Below are positions 17,355-25,781 of a DNA stretch of 64,000 nt, piece after piece. Location: the NCBI GenBank assembly GCA_029550525.1, contig JAKPHF010000033.1, positions 1 through 64,000 of the forward strand, given 5' to 3'. Source of the DNA: Planctomycetota bacterium (GTDB lineage Bacteria > Planctomycetota > Phycisphaerae > UBA1845 > PWPN01). Each line of letters starts with the position of its first letter. Positions within the stretch are counted from its first letter, which is position 1. Made by a program: the position numbers and the translations under genes. The notes beneath the pieces were generated by a model that saw only the letters and a list, made by a program, of their open reading frames with translations, did no database searches and was not told the origin of the DNA.

Positions 17355-18329
17355 TCAGGGTTCTCCGCCGGTGTGGCTAGGGTAATTCCCCTCCCGCCGC
17401 CAGACGTCGAGGATCAGCTCGTACCGCCGCAGGTCCATGCCCGTGTACACGCAGTTGCTGGTCGAGAAGATGTAGCGTCCGCCAGGCATGCCGTGCTTGA
17501 GGGCGTAGCGGGCTGACTCGATGCACTGCTCTTCCGTGCCGGTGTCGAGCAGTCCGCAGTTCACGTTGCCGATCAGGCAGACACGGTCGCCGATCCGCCG
17601 CTTGACCTCCGCGATGTCCACACCGCCTTGGGGATCGAGCGAATGCAGGGCGTGCGGCTCGCCCTCGATGAGCCGGTCGAGGATGGGCATGATGTTGCCG
17701 TCGGTGTGCTTGATGACGTACCAGCCTTGCCGGCGATAGCCGCGGCACAGGTCGGCCAGGTAGGGCGTGACGAACTCGTCGAACATGGCGGGGCTCATGA
17801 ACGGCCCGGTGTTGAAGCAGTAGTCGCTGCACAGCGCCCAGCCATCCAGGCCGCCGTGCCGCCGGAACCGCTCGCCGCGAGCCAACGCATCCTCAACCCG
17901 GCGACGAGCCTGGTCCTTCATGGTCTGCGGCTCTTCCACCAGCTTGACGCAGAACTCGGTCATGTCGCCGCCGCTGGGAATGGAGTACGTCGCGTCGCCG
18001 TGCATCATCAGGAAGAACTCGTCTCCCGATTGCCGGCGGATCTCGTCGATGAGTCGCATCTGATCGACTTCGTTCGCCAGCGGGGGATGGATGAAGATGG
18101 CCGAGTGCTCGAATCGCCGCGCGGTCAGGATGAAGATTTCGGCCATGTCCCGCAGGTGCAGTTCCTGCTCGCTTCGCCGCATCTGGTCCCACTGCGTGTA
18201 CGACCGGTGGATGGGGTGCACGCGGCCGAACGCCTCCATGGTCAAGAAGAACACCAATTCGAAATGGGGCACCCGGCCCGTCAGCGGCCTACCCTCCAGC
18301 GCGGCTATGAAACGTTCGCGATGCGTCAT
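17355..18329 (-). CDS. Uroporphyrinogen-decarboxylase-superfamily protein (methyltransferase-like)
   Basis: A 324-residue URO-D fold protein. The opening MTHRERFIAALEGRPLTGRVP is the family start, and the C-terminal half has VIKHTDGNIMPILDRLIEG, LHSLDPQGGVDIAEVKRRIGD, LIGNVNCGLLDTGTEEQ and GGRYIFSTSNCVYTGM. The HTDGN and N-x-N-C blocks are those of MtaA/CmuA-type corrinoid methyltransferases and of the large unnamed planctomycete URO-D-like group, rather than true HemE. It is therefore unlikely to be the haem-pathway enzyme. Substrate unknown. Monocistronic, leftward. Confidence 0.75.
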   Translation of the reverse strand: MTHRERFIAALEGRPLTGRVPHFELVFFLTMEAFGRVHPIHRSYTQWDQMRRSEQELHLRDMAEIFILTARRFEHSAIFIHPPLANEVDQMRLIDEIRRQSGDEFFLMMHGDATYSIPSGGDMTEFCVKLVEEPQTMKDQARRRVEDALARGERFRRHGGLDGWALCSDYCFNTGPFMSPAMFDEFVTPYLADLCRGYRRQGWYVIKHTDGNIMPILDRLIEGEPHALHSLDPQGGVDIAEVKRRIGDRVCLIGNVNCGLLDTGTEEQCIESARYALKHGMPGGRYIFSTSNCVYTGMDLRRYELILDVWRREGNYPSHTGGEP

Positions 18330-18424
18330 GTTGCAGATCCAGTAACCCTTTGTTCTCTTGATCAGCTCGAGCGACCGTACAGAGCGGTGAACTACACGAT
18401 AACCTTTGGGGCCAATAGCTTAGC

Positions 18425-18466
18425 ACTGACGGCTGACAGCTGAAAGCTGATAGCTCACAGCGCATA
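18425..18466. repeat. Heptamer tandem repeat (GCTGANA type)
   Basis: Six 7-bp units: ACTGACG, GCTGACA, GCTGAAA, GCTGATA, GCTCACA, GCGCATA. They lie 12 bases beyond the stop of the remnant gene at 18478 and upstream of the URO-D-like gene. Confidence 0.8.
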
Positions 18467-18477
18467 GCACAGGCTCT

Positions 18478-18842
18478 CTATTCCTCGAGCCCCAGTGAAT
18501 CAATCAGTTCCTCCGGGCTCTTGAAGTGTCGCATATACTCTGCGACCTGATCCAGAGCCTGTCGCAACTCGTTCTCTGCCGGCGTCAGGCTGAGGAACCG
18601 CTCCATTCGATCTTCAAATGTCGTCCGGTCCGCGCCCATCGCGTGACCGCCCGGCACTCGGCGCAGGAGTACAAGCTCGCCAGACCCTGCTCTTTCCAAT
18701 CGCTGTTGACAACGCACGCCTCGATCTCACCGGCGTGCTGCAGCTTGAGGTATTCGCTCGAACTCTGCGTCCGCCGTTGCGAGGTTCGCTTCCTCTGCCG
18801 CTTGAGCTCTTGCCGTGGCTTTTTCCGCGAATCGCCGCCCAT
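18478..18842 (-). pseudogene. Frameshifted remnant of a small conserved protein
   Basis: Two overlapping leftward frames look like parts of one protein. The first (from ATG 18842) reads MGGDSRKKPRQELKRQRKR, then ACVVNSDWKEQGLASLY, and then loses sense. The second continues one frame over as VLLRRVPGGHAMGA, then a Phe/Glu-rich helical tail ending SPEELIDSLGLEE at 18478. I recall planctomycete proteins with a basic N-terminus, a GLASVY..RR.P.G.A core and a conserved LW/C-rich stretch that should follow MGA; that stretch is absent. The locus thus appears to carry one frameshift near 18680 and an internal deletion. The alternative, two unrelated short genes, is less likely because both halves align to one pattern. 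Confidence 0.55.
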
Positions 18843-18874
18843 CCGATGCTCCAGGGGGTGTGTGAAAGGTCCGG

Positions 18875-20089
18875 TCACCTGCGGCCGAACACCTCACGAA
18901 TGGCGTCGAGTTTCATCATGCCTTCGCCGCGAGTGGGGGCGACAATGCCGCCCTCGCCGAATTCGTTCCAGGCGTAGATCAGCAGCATCTTCGCGCGGCT
19001 ACCATCCTTCTTGGGCGCACCCAGCCGGGGCGATGTGTCGAGTGCTCGCTTCACACGCTGCAGCGCATCGATCCACTCGACTCGCGTGGGCATGGCGTAC
19101 GAGCACCGCGGATCCTGCCAAGGCCGCGGATCCCAGCCTGCCGGCACGTAGGGCACGTAGAATCGTGGTCCCTTGTCGTTCTGAATCTTCCAACCCGCCT
19201 CGGCGTAGTCGATCAATTCCGCGTAGGGACGCAGGGGAGCATTTCTCGGGGAGTCTTCCGAATCTGATGCGACTCGACCGCCGCCCGGCATCCACATATA
19301 CGTGGTCAGAAAATCGAACTCGTTCGGCAGCTCGCCCGGGAACAACTGTTCGGGCAGGATGCCCGCGCTGAGCATCACCTCACCGGCGCCGGCGTCGCGC
19401 ACCGCCTGCCGCAGCACGTCGAGTCTTGCCCGCGCGGTCTCCACGTCGCCGCCCGCCGATCTCAGGAACAGTTCGTAGCCGTGGATCTTGAACACCGGCC
19501 TGCCGTCCACCCGCAGGTAGCTCGGGTGCTTCATGGCTTGGGCCCACAGGTGGCAGGCTTCGGCCCACTCTTGATCGGTGGTTGCGTCGAACGGAGGGTG
19601 ATTGACCGTTTCGAGCGTGAACTTCATTCGGCCGGCGTGCGGCGAAGCCATAAACTGCTCGAGCGCCGCGTTGAGTTTGTCGGCGTGCGGCTCAGGTGAT
19701 CGGCCGTTGACCAGGGCTGGCCGGCAGTAGTACAGGATCTGAAAGAAATCGACCCCATGATCGGCGGCGGCGACGATCTCCCGATCCATGGTCGCCTGCT
19801 CGTTGTACTCGCCGAGCGTGGGCACACGCTGCGGCCAGTCCGCCCGCCAGTCCCGGCCGCCTCGTTGCCACTTGTTCGGCTGATCCCGCCACCAACCGGC
19901 AAAGTAGTATACGCCCACCAGGTATTCATCATGATGCGAAGCATCCTCGCGAGCGCCGGAACCCGTGATCTCGAGGCGGGGGCCATCCGCACGGGTGCTT
20001 CGGAGGCCTGCCCATGTCGTCAGAATCGCCGCCGCGACCGCGGCCGAGGCGATCCGACGTGCATTGCGGCCCATTGGTCCGGTTTCCAT
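18875..20089 (-). CDS. Exported GH99/WbsX-like glycosyl hydrolase
   Basis: A 404-residue protein with a basic N-terminus and hydrophobic segment (RIASAAVAAAILTTWAGL), probably a signal peptide or anchor. The body matches the GH99-like (WbsX-like) TIM-barrel family: VGVYYFAGWW at the entry strand, GVDFFQILYY, GRPVFKIHGY, and a C-terminal IYAWNEFGEGG followed by APTRGEGMMKLDAI. The Glu residues of WNEFGEGG are the likely active-site region. Family members hydrolyse or modify surface glycans; the specificity is unknown. I place the start at the ATG at 20089 because a -10-like TAGTAT ends 7 bases upstream, which would give a leaderless mRNA. An ATG at 20074 is also possible. Divergent from the rhodanese gene. 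Confidence 0.75.
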   Translation of the reverse strand: METGPMGRNARRIASAAVAAAILTTWAGLRSTRADGPRLEITGSGAREDASHHDEYLVGVYYFAGWWRDQPNKWQRGGRDWRADWPQRVPTLGEYNEQATMDREIVAAADHGVDFFQILYYCRPALVNGRSPEPHADKLNAALEQFMASPHAGRMKFTLETVNHPPFDATTDQEWAEACHLWAQAMKHPSYLRVDGRPVFKIHGYELFLRSAGGDVETARARLDVLRQAVRDAGAGEVMLSAGILPEQLFPGELPNEFDFLTTYMWMPGGGRVASDSEDSPRNAPLRPYAELIDYAEAGWKIQNDKGPRFYVPYVPAGWDPRPWQDPRCSYAMPTRVEWIDALQRVKRALDTSPRLGAPKKDGSRAKMLLIYAWNEFGEGGIVAPTRGEGMMKLDAIREVFGRR

Positions 20090-20096
20090 GAGCGGA

Positions 20097-20102
20097 ATAC
20101 TA
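20097..20102 (-). promoter_or_regulatory. -10 element directly before the GH99-like start
   Basis: TAGTAT (leftward, 20102-20097) ends 7 bases before the ATG at 20089, and no SD is present, so transcription would begin at or next to the start codon. Confidence 0.4.
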
Positions 20103-20146
20103 TCCGTAATGGCAGGCACAGGCCAGATTATTCACCGGAGGTTCCC

Positions 20147-21103
20147 ATGAACGTACATTGCTGGGCCTGGACATTGGCGGCCGGTCTGGCCGGTTCCGCT
20201 TGGGCTGCACCGGCTGCCACTCAGCCGGCCGACGCTCAGGTCCGTCGGGACATGCTGGTCAGCGCCGATTGGCTGGCCGCGCATCTGCACGATCCCGAAA
20301 TCGTGGTGCTCCACGTAGGCAGGAAACGCACGGGCTATGACACGGCCCACGTACCGGGCGCACGCTACCTCGATTGGTCGGACATCGCTCAGGAACGCGA
20401 GGGCGTTCTGAACGAGATCCCTCCCGTCGAGGAGCTGATCGCCACGGTACAGAAGCTGGGCATCGACGAGACCAAGCGGATCGTGATCTACGATGAAGGC
20501 GAAGTCATCCCAGCCGCTCGGGCTTACTTCGTGCTCGACTATCTGGGCTTGGGCGAGCGGGCAGCTTTGCTGGATGGACACTGGCCGCAGTGGAAGGCTC
20601 AAGGTCGGCCAGTCTCGACCGAGGAACCTCGTGTGCAAGCTTCCCGGTGGCGACCACAGCGCCTGCGCGAGGAACTCGTCGTCAGCCTAGCGGAGATGAG
20701 GGAGTGGGTGGAGCGCAAAGCCGATCGGTCGCACACCGGTCCGCCTGTCATCGACGCCCGTTCCGAAAACGAGTACGCCGGTTGCACCGCCGGGGAGAGC
20801 GTCCCTCGCGCCGGGCATATTCCGGGAGCGCACAACCTGCCCTCGTCGGGCAATCTGACCAGCAAAGAGGTACCGACGTTTCGAGGCGTTCCTCAGCTTC
20901 GCAAGATGTATGCTCAGGCCGGTGCCGAGCCCGGCGGGAAGGTGATCGTGTATTGCCGAACCGGGGCTTCGGCATCGCTCGACTACTTCACCGCCAAGTA
21001 TTTGGGCTATCAGCCTCGCCTGTTCGACGGATCGTTTTCGCAGTGGAGCGCTCAACCGGACACACCGGTGGTGAACACAGCAGCCACACAGACGGCGCCA
21101 TGA
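20147..21103 (+). CDS. Exported tandem-rhodanese thiosulfate sulfurtransferase
   Basis: A 318-residue protein with signal peptide (MNVHCWAWTLAAGLAGSAWA) and two rhodanese domains. In the first (about residues 35-150) the active-site loop is IYDEGEVIPA, with Asp where the Cys should be, so it is structural. In the second (about 180-305) the loop is VYCRTGASAS with the catalytic Cys, preceded by the PVIDAR and GHIPGAHN strands. This inactive-plus-active arrangement is standard for TST/SseA-type sulfurtransferases, which move sulfane sulfur from thiosulfate or 3-mercaptopyruvate to acceptors. GGAGG is 5 bases upstream of the ATG. Location in the periplasm is inferred. Confidence 0.88.
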   Translation: MNVHCWAWTLAAGLAGSAWAAPAATQPADAQVRRDMLVSADWLAAHLHDPEIVVLHVGRKRTGYDTAHVPGARYLDWSDIAQEREGVLNEIPPVEELIATVQKLGIDETKRIVIYDEGEVIPAARAYFVLDYLGLGERAALLDGHWPQWKAQGRPVSTEEPRVQASRWRPQRLREELVVSLAEMREWVERKADRSHTGPPVIDARSENEYAGCTAGESVPRAGHIPGAHNLPSSGNLTSKEVPTFRGVPQLRKMYAQAGAEPGGKVIVYCRTGASASLDYFTAKYLGYQPRLFDGSFSQWSAQPDTPVVNTAATQTAP

Positions 21104-21107
21104 AATC

Positions 21108-21128
21108 GGGGCTGGGGGCTGGGGACTG
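21108..21128. repeat. Heptamer tandem repeat (GGGGCTG)
   Basis: Three 7-bp units, GGGGCTG, GGGGCTG, GGGACTG, starting 5 bases after the rhodanese stop. Confidence 0.75.
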
Positions 21129-21206
21129 GTGAGGAGAGGAACACGGCAGTCGCGATGGCAAGCGGAAGGTAGCTGGTGAGCGGAAGAGAAATGCGGGCGC
21201 AAAGAA

Positions 21207-21239
21207 AATGCCGCCGTCACGTGCGGTGATGGCGGCATT
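21207..21239. terminator. Bidirectional terminator between convergent genes
   Basis: A 14-bp stem (AATGCCGCCGTCAC / GTGATGGCGGCATT, one G-T wobble) with a 5-nt loop. Rightward it is followed by GACGTTTCTTA, leftward by TTTCTTTGCG. It sits between the convergent rhodanese and Cys-repeat genes. Confidence 0.6.
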
Positions 21240-21250
21240 GACGTTTCTTA

Positions 21251-21300
21251 GGGGGCGGACGTCCCGTCCGCCTCAGAGGCGGGCAAGATGCCCGCCCTCC
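21251..21300. repeat. Dispersed G+C repeat (GGCGGACGTCCCGTCCGCC type)
   Basis: Two palindromic parts (GGCGGACGTCCCGTCCGCC; GGCGGGCAAGATGCCCGCC) joined by TCAGA. Related but diverged copies occur at 34015-34059, 49069-49097, 50876-50922 and 63936-63965. Confidence 0.6.
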
Positions 21301-21329
21301 GAATCAGGGCAAAATATTCGTTCGCGAGA

Positions 21330-22292
21330 TTACTGAGCAACCGGCTGAGCGGTCGTGCTCTGGGCATCGGACGCGCTCACCAAGCTGGTCTCGGACTTCG
21401 AGCAGCACTTGCTCTGGCCGTTGGCCGGCTGCGTGGCGGCGGCCAGTTTCGCATCCTCCTTGCAGCACTTCTTCTCGCCGCTGTCGGCCGCCGGTGTGTC
21501 CTTGCCCGAGCAGCAACCGCTCTTTTCCGTCGCGGAGGCCAACGTCGCCTTGCTCGCGCAGCAGCCGCTCTTCTCGGTCGTCGAGGCCAGCGTGGTCTTG
21601 CTCGCACAGCAACCACTCTTCTCCGTCGCCGACGCCAGCGATGCCGGCCGCGTCGTCGCAGAGCCGGTTACCGGGCAGGTCTTGGCCGAAGCCGTCGCGG
21701 CCTTCCCGCTGCAGCAGCCGCTCTTTTCGCTCGCCGAGGCCAGCGTGGCCTTGCTCGCACAGCAGCCGCTCTTTTCCGTTGCCGAGGCGAGCGAGGCCGG
21801 TTGCGTGGTCGCACTGGCTACCGTCTTGTCCTTCGTGCAGGCGCTCTTGTCGCAGCAACCGCTCTTCTCGGTTGCCGAGGCCAGCGATGCCTTGCTCGCA
21901 CAGCAACCGCTCTTTTCCGTCGCCGAGGCGAGCGTGGTCTTGCTCGCGCAGCAACCGCTCTTTTCGGTTGCCGAAGCAAGCGATGCCGGTTGCGTGGTCG
22001 CACCGGCTACAGTCTTTTCTTTCGAGCATCCACCCTTGTCGCCGCAGGACGATTTAGCCGTGCTCTTGTCGCCACAGCCGCCCTTGTCGCCGCACGACGT
22101 GCCGCAAGCCGACTTGTCCCCGGTCGTCTTGCAACACTCTTCGGCTGACTTGCCCTTACAACAGGCGTCGGTCTTGACGACCTTCGGCGAATCCGAGGCC
22201 TTCGTCGTATCCGCCACGCCCTGGGTCTGCCAGACCAGCGCCAGACCCGCCACCAGCACCACTGCCGCCGCGAGCGATCCGAGTCTTTTCAT
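21330..22292 (-). CDS. Exported Cys-Cys repeat protein
   Basis: A 320-residue low-complexity protein with a signal peptide (MKRLGSLAAAVVLVAGLALVW). After export the chain is almost entirely Ala, Ser, Thr, Lys, Gly and Cys. The core unit EKSGCC occurs eight times, usually as LASATEKSGCCASK with a 14-15 residue period. A longer period is marked by three ATTQPASLASATEKSGCC-type starts. The N-terminal part instead has GDKGGC, GDKSAC and ECCK motifs. I count 31 cysteines, most as CC pairs, and no aromatic residues in the repeats. I know no enzyme of this kind. Paired Cys spaced along a flexible chain suggests metal or sulfur binding, or disulfide cross-linking. Convergent with the rhodanese gene. 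GGAG lies about 10 bases upstream of the ATG. Confidence 0.85.
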   Translation of the reverse strand: MKRLGSLAAAVVLVAGLALVWQTQGVADTTKASDSPKVVKTDACCKGKSAEECCKTTGDKSACGTSCGDKGGCGDKSTAKSSCGDKGGCSKEKTVAGATTQPASLASATEKSGCCASKTTLASATEKSGCCASKASLASATEKSGCCDKSACTKDKTVASATTQPASLASATEKSGCCASKATLASASEKSGCCSGKAATASAKTCPVTGSATTRPASLASATEKSGCCASKTTLASTTEKSGCCASKATLASATEKSGCCSGKDTPAADSGEKKCCKEDAKLAAATQPANGQSKCCSKSETSLVSASDAQSTTAQPVAQ

Positions 22293-22423
22293 TGTTCCAA
22301 TTCTCCAATGTTTAAAGGAATTCCCCGTGCGAACCGTTTCGGCAATTGTAAGCCGCGCAATTACGTATGCCCATGAGGAAATACGTGGGCCGGGCTACCG
22401 AGGTTCCGGTGGAATGCTGTGTG

Positions 22424-23446
22424 TCAGGAATGAGACAGGGTGATCAGCTGTTCTAGCTTGGCCAAGGCGGCGCCGCTATCCAGCGAATCGGCAGCCATTT
22501 GCACCGCTGTCGGCAGATCGTCAGCCCGGCCGGCGACGATCAGGATCGACGCCGCGTTCAGCAGGCTGTGATCCCGCCGAGGGCCGCGATCCCGCCGTTC
22601 CAGGATTGCTCTGACCGCTTGGGCACTAGCCTGAGGCGAATCCACCAGGAGTGCTTCGAGCGGGGCGGTACGGAACCCGACCTGCGAGGGGTGCACGGTG
22701 AACGTGCCGATCCGGCCGTCACGCACCTCGGTGACCCGGCTCTCGCCGGTGATGGACAGATCGCACAAGCCTTCATGGCTGCAGGGCACCCAGGCCCGGG
22801 GCACGTTGCGGGCGGCCAGGACCTGGCCGATCTTCTCCGTCAGGTGCGCCTTGCACGTGCCGATCACCTGGCGGCGAGCCCCGGCCGGGTTGGTCAGCGG
22901 CCCGATGAGATTGAAGATGGTGCGGATGCGCAACGCACGGCGAACCGGGGCCGCGTGCTTCATCGCCGGATGCAGGAGTGGAGCGTGCAGGAACGCGATG
23001 CCGCACTCGGCCAGGCAGCGGCTCAGTGTCGCGATGGGCGGATCAAGCCGCACGCCCAACTGAGCAACCACGTCTGCCGAACCGCTCACGCGTGTGCTGG
23101 TATGATTCCCGTGCTTGGCCACGATCGCGCCGGCGCCGGCGGCGATGATCGCCGCCGTGGTCGAGACATTAAACGTGTTGATCCCGTCGCCGCCCGTGCC
23201 GCACGTGTCGGCGCAGTCGAACTCGCACGGCACGCGCATGACCTTTTCGTTCAATACATCCGCGGCGCCGGCGATCTCCTCGACGCTCTCGCCCTTGTCG
23301 GCCAGCAGGCGGAGAAACTCCGCCATGTCGTCATGCCCGACCTGCCCGGTCATGATCAGCTCGAACGCGCACCGCATCTCGTCGCGGCTGAGATCTCGGC
23401 CGGCTCGAACTCGGTCGATCCACACAGTGAAAGAGAGATCCGACAT
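22424..23446 (-). CDS. trpD: Anthranilate phosphoribosyltransferase
   Basis: A 340-residue enzyme transferring phosphoribose from PRPP to anthranilate in tryptophan synthesis. The PRPP/anthranilate glycine-rich motif is CGTGGDGINTFNVST; KHGNHTSTRVSGSADV is the second substrate block; FNLIGPLTNPAGARRQVIG is the conserved core strand-loop. The helical N-terminal domain (RDLSRDEMRCAFELIMTGQV) and the total length fit the family. The start at the ATG at 23446 is chosen because it opens the conserved N-terminal domain. No other trp genes are nearby, so it is a solitary trpD. Confidence 0.92.
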   Translation of the reverse strand: MSDLSFTVWIDRVRAGRDLSRDEMRCAFELIMTGQVGHDDMAEFLRLLADKGESVEEIAGAADVLNEKVMRVPCEFDCADTCGTGGDGINTFNVSTTAAIIAAGAGAIVAKHGNHTSTRVSGSADVVAQLGVRLDPPIATLSRCLAECGIAFLHAPLLHPAMKHAAPVRRALRIRTIFNLIGPLTNPAGARRQVIGTCKAHLTEKIGQVLAARNVPRAWVPCSHEGLCDLSITGESRVTEVRDGRIGTFTVHPSQVGFRTAPLEALLVDSPQASAQAVRAILERRDRGPRRDHSLLNAASILIVAGRADDLPTAVQMAADSLDSGAALAKLEQLITLSHS

Positions 23447-23555
23447 TATCGCACCGGCCCCGGGCAATCGAGAATAGGGAGTGGCTGTTGGAGACACATT
23501 GATCCGCTACGGGCGACGGGCGGTGCCTCCACTCTTTCCTCTCCGGCCTTCACTC

Positions 23556-24722
23556 TTAAAGCGTCTCCACCCGCGCCCCGTCTTCGGCCTTGGTGGTGTA
23601 AACCAGGGCCGGTCGCTTGTATCGACCGTTGTACCGATCAATGATAGCAGCTCGCAACGCATTTTCCGCCGACTTGCGTACCAATGCGATGGCACAGCCG
23701 CCGAAACCGCCGCCCGTCATTCGCGCCCCGTACACGCCGGGCACCGAGCGGGCGATTTCAACCAGCGTGTCCAGCTCGGGGCAGGACACCTCGTACTTCT
23801 GGCTGAGGGACTGGTGCGAGCCGACCATGAGCCGTCCGAACTCCTCGAGATCGTTGCTGCGCAGGGCCTCGGCCGCTTTGGTCGTCCGCTCGATTTCAGT
23901 CACCACGTGCCAACAGCGATCGAAGACCAGCGGCTTCATCTCCGGCTGGGCCTCCTTGAGCATCATAGGTGTCACATCGCGCAGCGAACGCAGACCCGGG
24001 TGCTTCTGCTGCAGCGTGGCCAGGCCCTCCAGGCACTGCCGCTGGCGGACCGGGTACTCGCTCGAGCCGAGCTCGTGCTTGACCTGCGTGTTCATGATCA
24101 TCAACACGGCATCGTCAAGCACGAAGGGGATCTGCTCGTACTGCTGCGTGCGACAGTCCAGCAGGAGGGCATGATCGGCCTGTCCCAGGCCGCAGATGAA
24201 CTGGTCCATGATTCCGCAGGGCGAGTGAGCGTACTCATGCTCGGCCTGCCGGCAGAGCAGGGCCAATTCCACCGGCGGCACGTCCTGGCCGGCCGCCGTC
24301 AGCAACGCGCGGGCCACGCCGGTCTCCAGTGCGGCCGAACTGCTCACGCCGCCGCCTACCGGCACGTCGCTGTGGATGAGGAGGCTGGCTCCCTGGAGCC
24401 GAATGCCGCGACGGATGAGCATGGCCGCCACCCCGCGGACGTAGTTCGCCCAGAACGGCTCGCCGGGGCTGCCGGGTTCGCCGGTCGGAAACGTCACCGT
24501 CTGGTTGAATGCCGTCGAATGCACGGCGATATCGCCGTCGCTGCGAGGGGCAACGAGGACCCACAACGCCTGGGTCATGGCGATGGGCAGCACGAACCCG
24601 TCGTTGTAATCCACGTGCTCGCCGATCAGGTTGACCCGGCCGGGCGCACGCACACGCCACCGGGCGACCTCGCCGGGAAACACCTTCTGGAATCGGCTCG
24701 CCAGCTCCTCTGCGTTGACCAT
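23556..24722 (-). CDS. galK: Galactokinase
   Basis: A 388-residue GHMP-family kinase phosphorylating galactose at C1. The galactokinase signature GRVNLIGEHVDYNDGFVLP is near residue 30; the ATP-binding motif is VPVGGGVSSSAALE; the C-terminal GHMP motif is MTGGGFGGCAIALV. CGIMDQFICGLG and LLLDCRT are further GalK blocks. The ATG at 24722 has GGAG 11 bases upstream; another ATG at 24752 would add ten residues. It follows the leftward direction of trpD, while the nucleoside hydrolase diverges from it. No galT or galE is adjacent. Confidence 0.93.
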   Translation of the reverse strand: MVNAEELASRFQKVFPGEVARWRVRAPGRVNLIGEHVDYNDGFVLPIAMTQALWVLVAPRSDGDIAVHSTAFNQTVTFPTGEPGSPGEPFWANYVRGVAAMLIRRGIRLQGASLLIHSDVPVGGGVSSSAALETGVARALLTAAGQDVPPVELALLCRQAEHEYAHSPCGIMDQFICGLGQADHALLLDCRTQQYEQIPFVLDDAVLMIMNTQVKHELGSSEYPVRQRQCLEGLATLQQKHPGLRSLRDVTPMMLKEAQPEMKPLVFDRCWHVVTEIERTTKAAEALRSNDLEEFGRLMVGSHQSLSQKYEVSCPELDTLVEIARSVPGVYGARMTGGGFGGCAIALVRKSAENALRAAIIDRYNGRYKRPALVYTTKAEDGARVETL

Positions 24723-24821
24723 GGTGGACTTGTCTCCAACAATAGTTACCATAATCCTGGGCGATGCGGCGACTGTAGCGCCTGGTTTCTGGCCTGTCAA
24801 ATCTGCAAGCGGAGTCCGCTC

Positions 24822-25748
24822 ATGTCCATGCCGATCCTGATCGACACCGATATGGGAGTGGATGACGCCATGGCCGTCGGGCTGGCCCTGGCCAGTCCGG
24901 AAATCCGGTTGGTGGGGCTGGCCTCGGTGGGCGGCAACGTCTCGCTGGATCAGGCGACCATCAACATGCCCCGGGTGCTCGAGGCGTTTCGAGCGGGTAC
25001 GCAGCTGCCCATGGCTCGCGGCCTCGATCAATCGGCGCATCTGATGAATGCCGCCGACGTGCACGGCGACGACGGCCTCGGTCACGTCGATCTGCCCGCG
25101 CCCGATGCATTCGCGCCGGACGAGTTGATTCCGTTTTACGAACGTGCGATCGCCGAGCATGGTCGATCGCTGGCCATCGTCGCCATCGGACCGCTGACCA
25201 ACCTGGCCTATTTGCTTCGCGAACGCCCCGGTCTGCTCGAACAAGCCGGACGTGTCGTGGTGATGGGCGGCGCGATCTGGTGCAAGGGGAACGTCACGCC
25301 TTACGCCGAGTTCAACTTCTATCGCGATCCTGTCGCCGCTCGCGACCTGCTGGTGTCCGGCCTTCCGATCAGTGTCGTGTCGCTCGACGTGACCCAGCAG
25401 GTGGCCATCGATGAATCCCATGTGGCCCGCATGAGTCGTAGCGCCAGCCGGATCGGCGGACAACTGGCCCGAATGTTGCAATGGCCGATGGCTCAGCCAA
25501 GTGAAGATGGAGTGGGGCGGTTCCTCGTTCACGATCCGTTGGCCCTCGGCACGTTGATCTGGCCGCAACTGTTCCTGCAATCGAGGATGGGACTGGACAT
25601 CACCACGTCGGGTCCGCAGGCGGGCAGGAGCAAGCCTGTGCTCGTCAAGGACAAGAAGCGTCAGGTGTCAGTCGTCATCTCGGTCAATGCCGCCGATTTT
25701 CTGGAGAACCTCCTGGAGCGTCTGTGCAACGAGTCTTTCGTGGTATGA
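24822..25748 (+). CDS. Inosine/uridine-preferring nucleoside hydrolase
   Basis: A 308-residue hydrolase that splits ribonucleosides into base and ribose. The family calcium-binding motif DTDMGVDDA is at residues 8-16. IVAIGPLTNLAYLLRE, VVMGGAIWCKGNVTPYAEFNFYRDPVAA and a C-terminal VHDPLAL complete the active-site set; the NVTPYAEFN Asn/Glu residues contact ribose. GGAG lies 7 bases before the ATG. A second ATG two codons in is equally possible. It sits 33 bases ahead of mnmE. Confidence 0.9.
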   Translation: MSMPILIDTDMGVDDAMAVGLALASPEIRLVGLASVGGNVSLDQATINMPRVLEAFRAGTQLPMARGLDQSAHLMNAADVHGDDGLGHVDLPAPDAFAPDELIPFYERAIAEHGRSLAIVAIGPLTNLAYLLRERPGLLEQAGRVVVMGGAIWCKGNVTPYAEFNFYRDPVAARDLLVSGLPISVVSLDVTQQVAIDESHVARMSRSASRIGGQLARMLQWPMAQPSEDGVGRFLVHDPLALGTLIWPQLFLQSRMGLDITTSGPQAGRSKPVLVKDKKRQVSVVISVNAADFLENLLERLCNESFVV

Positions 25749-25768
25749 CGTGCTCTTGCCGCGCCCGC

Positions 25769-25774
25769 TATCAT
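25769..25774 (+). promoter_or_regulatory. -10 element directly before mnmE
   Basis: TATCAT ends 7 bases before the mnmE ATG and there is no SD, suggesting a leaderless transcript separate from the upstream gene. Confidence 0.35.
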
Positions 25775-25781
25775 CCTTCCG

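Noticed and set aside
17355..18329. hemE
   Set aside because: The fold is URO-D but the HTDGN and N-x-N-C blocks and lack of haem-pathway context fit the corrinoid-methyltransferase-like group better.
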